The translations under genes were made by a program, and so were the position numbers. Under the pieces are notes generated by a model. The model had not been told where the DNA came from, did not search any database, and saw only the letters and a program-made list of their open reading frames with translations. Of a DNA stretch of 64,000 bases, positions 60,101-64,000 are shown piece after piece; within the stretch, counting starts at the first letter, position 1; every line of letters starts with the position of its first letter. Origin of the DNA: Trogon surrucura (Eukaryota > Chordata > Aves > Trogoniformes > Trogonidae); the NCBI GenBank assembly GCA_020746105.1, contig JAJGST010000087.1, positions 35,714-99,713 on the forward strand. Direction: 5' to 3'.

Positions 60101-62560
60101 AACACCGATTTAGGGATCTTTTATGCACAGAAGGACTAAATTAGGGATTTTTAGGCCCAGAAACACCAAATTAGGGAACTGTGGGGCTCAGGAATAGTGA
60201 TTTAGAGAACTTTTAGGCCCAGGAACACTTAATTAGAGAACTTTGGGACTCAGAAGCAGCGATTTAGGGAACTCTAGGGCTCAGAAACACCAAATTAGCG
60301 AACTTTTGGGCTCAGAAACACCTAATTAGGGAACTTTTGGGCTCAGAAACACCAAATTAGAGAACTTTTGGCCTCAGAAGCACCAAATTAGGGAAGTTTT
60401 GGCCTCAGAAGCACCAATTTAGGGAACTTTTGGCATCAGAAGCAGCGAATTAGGGAACTTTTGGGCTCAGAAACACCAAATTAGGGAACTCTGGTGCTGA
60501 GAAGCACCAATTTAGGGAACTTTAAGGCCCAGAAACACAGAATGAGGGAATTTTAGGCCCAGAAACACCAAATTAGTGAAATCTGGTGCACAGGAACAGT
60601 GATTTAGGGAACTTTTGGCCTCAGAAACGCCAAATTAGAGAACTTTTGAGCTCAGAAGCACCAATTTAGGGAACTTTTAGGCCCAGAAAAATTAAATGAG
60701 GGAACTTTTAGGCCCAGAAACACCAAATTAGGGAACTCTGGTGCTCAGAAACAGTGATTTAGAGAACGTTTGGGCTCAGGAACACCGATTTAGGGATCTT
60801 TTAGGCCCAGAAACACCAGCTTAGGGAACATTAGGACTCAGAAGCAGCGAATTAGGCAACTTTGGGGCTCAGAAGCAGCGAATTAGGGAACTTTGGGGCT
60901 CAGAAACACCAAATTAGGGAACTTTTGGGGCCCAGAAACAATGATTTAGGGTACTTTTGGGCTCAGAAGCACCAATTTAGGGATCTTTTATGCAAAGAAA
61001 AACTCAATGAGGGAACTTTTATGCCTAGAAACACCAAATTAGGGAACTGTGGGGCTCAGGAATAGTGATTTAGAGAACTTTTAGGCCCAGGAACATCTAA
61101 TTAGGGAACTTTTGGGCTCAGAAGCAGCGATTTCGGGAACTTTAGGGCTCAGAAACACCAAATCAGCGAACTTTTGGTGCAGAAACACCTAATTAGGGAA
61201 CTTTTGGGCTCAGAAACACCAAATTAGCGAACTTTTGGGCTGAGAAACACCAAATTAGGGAAGTTTTGGCCTCAGAAGCACCAATTTAGGGAACTATAAG
61301 GCCCAGAAAAGCTAAATGAGGGTACTTTTAGGCCCAGAAACACCAAATTAGGGAAATCTGGTGCTCAGAAACAGTGATTTAGGGAATTTTTGGGCTCAGA
61401 AGCACGAATTTAGGGATCTTTTATGCACAAAAAAAATTAATTAGCGATCTTTTAGGCCCAGAAACACCAAATTAGGGAACTGTGGGGCTCAGGAATAGTG
61501 ATTTAAAGAACTTTTAGGCCCAGAAACACCTACTTAGGGAACATTGGGACTCAGAAGCAGCGATTTAGGGAACTTTTCGGCTCAGAAAAACCAAATTAAT
61601 GAAATTTTGGGCTCAGAAATACCAAATTAGCGATCTTTTGGGCTCAGAAGCACCAATTTAGGGAATTTTTGGGCTCAGAAACACCAAATTAGGGAACTGT
61701 GGGGCTCAGGAATAGTGATTTAGAGAATTTTTATGCCCAGGAACACCTAATTAGGGAACTTCTGGGCTCAGAAACACCAAATTAGCAAACTTTTGGGCTC
61801 AGAAACAGCAAATTAGGGAACTTTTGGGCTCAGAAGCACCAAATTAGGGAAATTTAAGGACCCGAAAAACTAAATGAGGGAACTTTTAGGCCCAGAAACA
61901 CCAAATTAGGGAACTGTGGGGCTCAGGAATAGTGATTTAGAGAACTTTTAGGCCCAGGAACATCTAATTAGGGAACTTTTGGTCTCAGAAGCAGCGATTT
62001 CGGGAACTTTAGGGCTCAGAAACACCAAATTAGCGAACTTTTGGGCTGAGAAACACCAAATTAGGGAAGTTTTGGCCTCAGAAGCACCAATTTAGGGAAC
62101 TATAAGGCCCAGAAAAGCTAAATGAGGGTACTTTTAGGCCCAGAAACACCAATTTAGGGAAATCTGGTGCTCAGAACCAGTGATTTAGGCAATTTTTGGC
62201 CTCAGAAGCACGAATTTAGGGATCTTTTATGCACAAAAAAAAAATTAATTAGCGATCTTTTAGGCACAGAAACACCAAATTAGGGAAATCTGGTGCACAG
62301 AAATAGTGATTTAGGGAACTTTTGGCCTCAGAAACACCGATTTAGGGATCTTTTATGCACAGAAGGACTAAATTAGGGATTTTTAGGCCCAGAAACACCA
62401 AATTAGGGAACTGTGGGGCTCAGGAATAGTGATTTAGGGAACTTTTAGGCCCAGGAACACTTAATTAGAGAACTTTGGGACTCAGAAGCAGCGATTTAGG
62501 GAACTTTAGGGCTCAGAAACACCAAATTAGCGAACTTTTGGGCTCAGAAACACCAAATTA
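57105..62560. repeat. Higher-order repeat, 2231-bp period, about 2.4 copies
   Basis: Three independent landmarks recur at exactly 2231 bp: GGGAACTTTTCGG (57106, 59337, and again near 61568), AGGGAAGTTTTGG (57601, 59832, 62063), and the start of a 67-codon frame (58631, 60862). 2231 is 72 monomers of 31 bp minus one base. The 204-bp frames translate identically, so copies are nearly identical and recent. Confidence 0.88.
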
Positions 62561-62844
62561 GGGAACTTTTGGGCTCAGAAACACCAAATTAGGGAACTTT
62601 TGGCCTCAGAAGCACCAATTTAGGGAACTTTTAGGCCCAGAAAAATTAAATGAGGGAACTTTTAGGCCCAGAAACACCAAATTAGGGAACTGTGGGGCTC
62701 AGGAATAGTGATTTAGAGAACTTTTAGGCCCAGGAACACGTAATTAGGGAACTTTTGGGCTCAGAAGCAGCGATTTAGGGAACTTTGGGGCTCAGAAACA
62801 CCAAATTAGAGAACTTTTGGGCTCAGAAGCACCAAATTAGGGAA

Positions 62845-64000
62845 GTTTTGGCCTCAGAAGCACCAATTTAGGGAACTATAAGGCCCAGAGAAACTAAATG
62901 AGGGAACTTTTAGGCCCAGAAACACCAAATTAGGGAAATCTGGTGCACAGAAATAGTGATTTAGGGAACTTTTGACATCAGAAACACCGATTTAGGGATC
63001 TTTTATGCACAGAAGGACTAAATTAGGGATTTTTAGGCCCTAAACACCAAATTAGGGAACTGTGGGGCTCAGGAATAGTGATTTAGAGAACTTTTAGGCC
63101 CAGGAACACCAAATTAGAGAACTTTTGTACTCAGAAGCACCAAATTAGGGAAGTTTTGGCCTCAGAAGCACCAATTTAGGGAACTTTTGACATCAGAAGC
63201 AGCGAATTAGGGAACTTTTGGGCTCAGAAACACCAAATTAGGGAACTCTGGTGCTGAGAAGCACCAATTTAGGGAACTTTAAGGCCCAGAAACACAGAAT
63301 GAGGGAATTTTAGGCCCAGAAACACCAAATTAGTGAAATCTGGTGCACAGGAACAGTGATTTAGGGAACTTTTGGCCTCAGAAACGCCAAATTAGAGAAC
63401 TTTTGAGCTCAGAAGCACCAATTTAGGGAACTTTTAGGCCCAGAAACACCAAATTAGGGAACTGTGGGGCTCAGGAATAGTGATTTAGAAAACTTTTAGG
63501 CCCAGGAACACGTAATTAGGGAACTTTTGGGCTCAGAAGCAGCGATTTAGGGAACTTTGGGGCTCAGAAACACCAAATTAGCGAACTTTTGGTCTCAGAA
63601 ACACCAAATTAGAGAAGTTTTGGCCTCAGAAGCACCAATTTAGGGAACTATAAGGCCCAGAGAAACTAAATGAGGGAACTTTTAGGCCCAGAAACACCAA
63701 ATTAGGGAAATCTGGTGCACAGAAATAGTGATTTAGGGAACTTTTGACATCAGAAACACCGATTTAGGGATCTTTTATGCACAGAAGGACTAAATTAGGG
63801 ATTTTTAGGCCCTAAACACCAAATTAGGGAACTGTGGGGCTCAGGAATAGTGATTTAGAGAACTTTTAGGCCCAGGAACACCAAATTAGAGAACTTTTGT
63901 CCTCAGAAGCACCAAATTAGGGAAGTTTTGGCCTCAGAAGCACCAATTTAGGGAACTTTTGGCATCAGAAGCAGCGAATTAGGGAACTTTTGGGCTCAGA
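62845..64000. repeat. 772-bp tandem duplication within the satellite
   Basis: The segment from 62845 to about 63228 recurs from 63617 to the window end with a shift of 772 bp (25 monomers minus 3 bp). Both copies share the rare defect GGCCCTAAACACC, where 3 bp are missing from a monomer, which dates the duplication after that deletion. Confidence 0.8.

Larger units (their letters stand above)
55602..64000. repeat. 31-bp satellite array, right block
   Basis: The same 31-bp family as 2750-31829 resumes in mid-monomer at the LTR edge and runs past the window end. The first ~920 bp (55604-56528) match 16818-17745 of the left block variant for variant, including rare variants such as GGGTCCCAGGAATAGTCATTT. 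The rest is more homogeneous than the left block and shows higher-order structure. The identical 67-codon frames at 58631 and 60862 come from that periodicity and are not genes. Confidence 0.97.

Overview
This window is vertebrate nuclear DNA, almost certainly from a bird. The evidence is at least ten CR1 retrotransposon copies, several ending in the CR1-type 8-bp tail (ATTCTATG or ATTCTGTG repeats), a betaretrovirus-like ERV with its own LTR family, GT-AG introns, AATAAA signals and CpG-rich islands. Nothing bacterial is present. Satellite content this high suggests a microchromosome, W-chromosome or pericentromeric/subtelomeric region, but that placement is inference.

Layout: (1) 1-947, a CpG-rich minisatellite built on CCGAGTC-like 6-7-mers. 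(2) 948-2749, a CR1 on the minus strand. (3) 2750-31829, about 29 kb of 31-bp satellite. (4) 31830-33655, a CR1 on the plus strand that mirrors the first; the two are near-identical and their truncated 5' ends both face the satellite. (5) 33656-55601, a roughly 22-kb island of non-satellite DNA. It holds CR1 debris, one solo LTR, one LTR fragment, a decayed ERV, two GC-rich islands and one well-supported multi-exon host gene. (6) 55602-64000, a second block of the same 31-bp satellite, including a clean higher-order repeat with a 2231-bp period.

The main discovery is the gene at 40800-44376. Seven exons with GT-AG introns join into an uninterrupted 339-codon frame that no single-frame ORF reveals. 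It predicts a type I single-pass membrane protein with a signal peptide, a short modular ectodomain made of phase-1 exons (three of exactly 72 nt), one transmembrane helix, and a proline-rich cytoplasmic tail carrying five 14-residue repeats. The stop codon overlaps an AATAAA signal. I do not recognise the family.

A second item is a CpG island at 46.86-47.4 kb in which a ZNF143/THAP11-like promoter element recurs about nine times on a 102-bp tandem repeat. All other long open frames are CR1 reverse transcriptase, ERV remnants, or shadows in satellite and GC-rich DNA.
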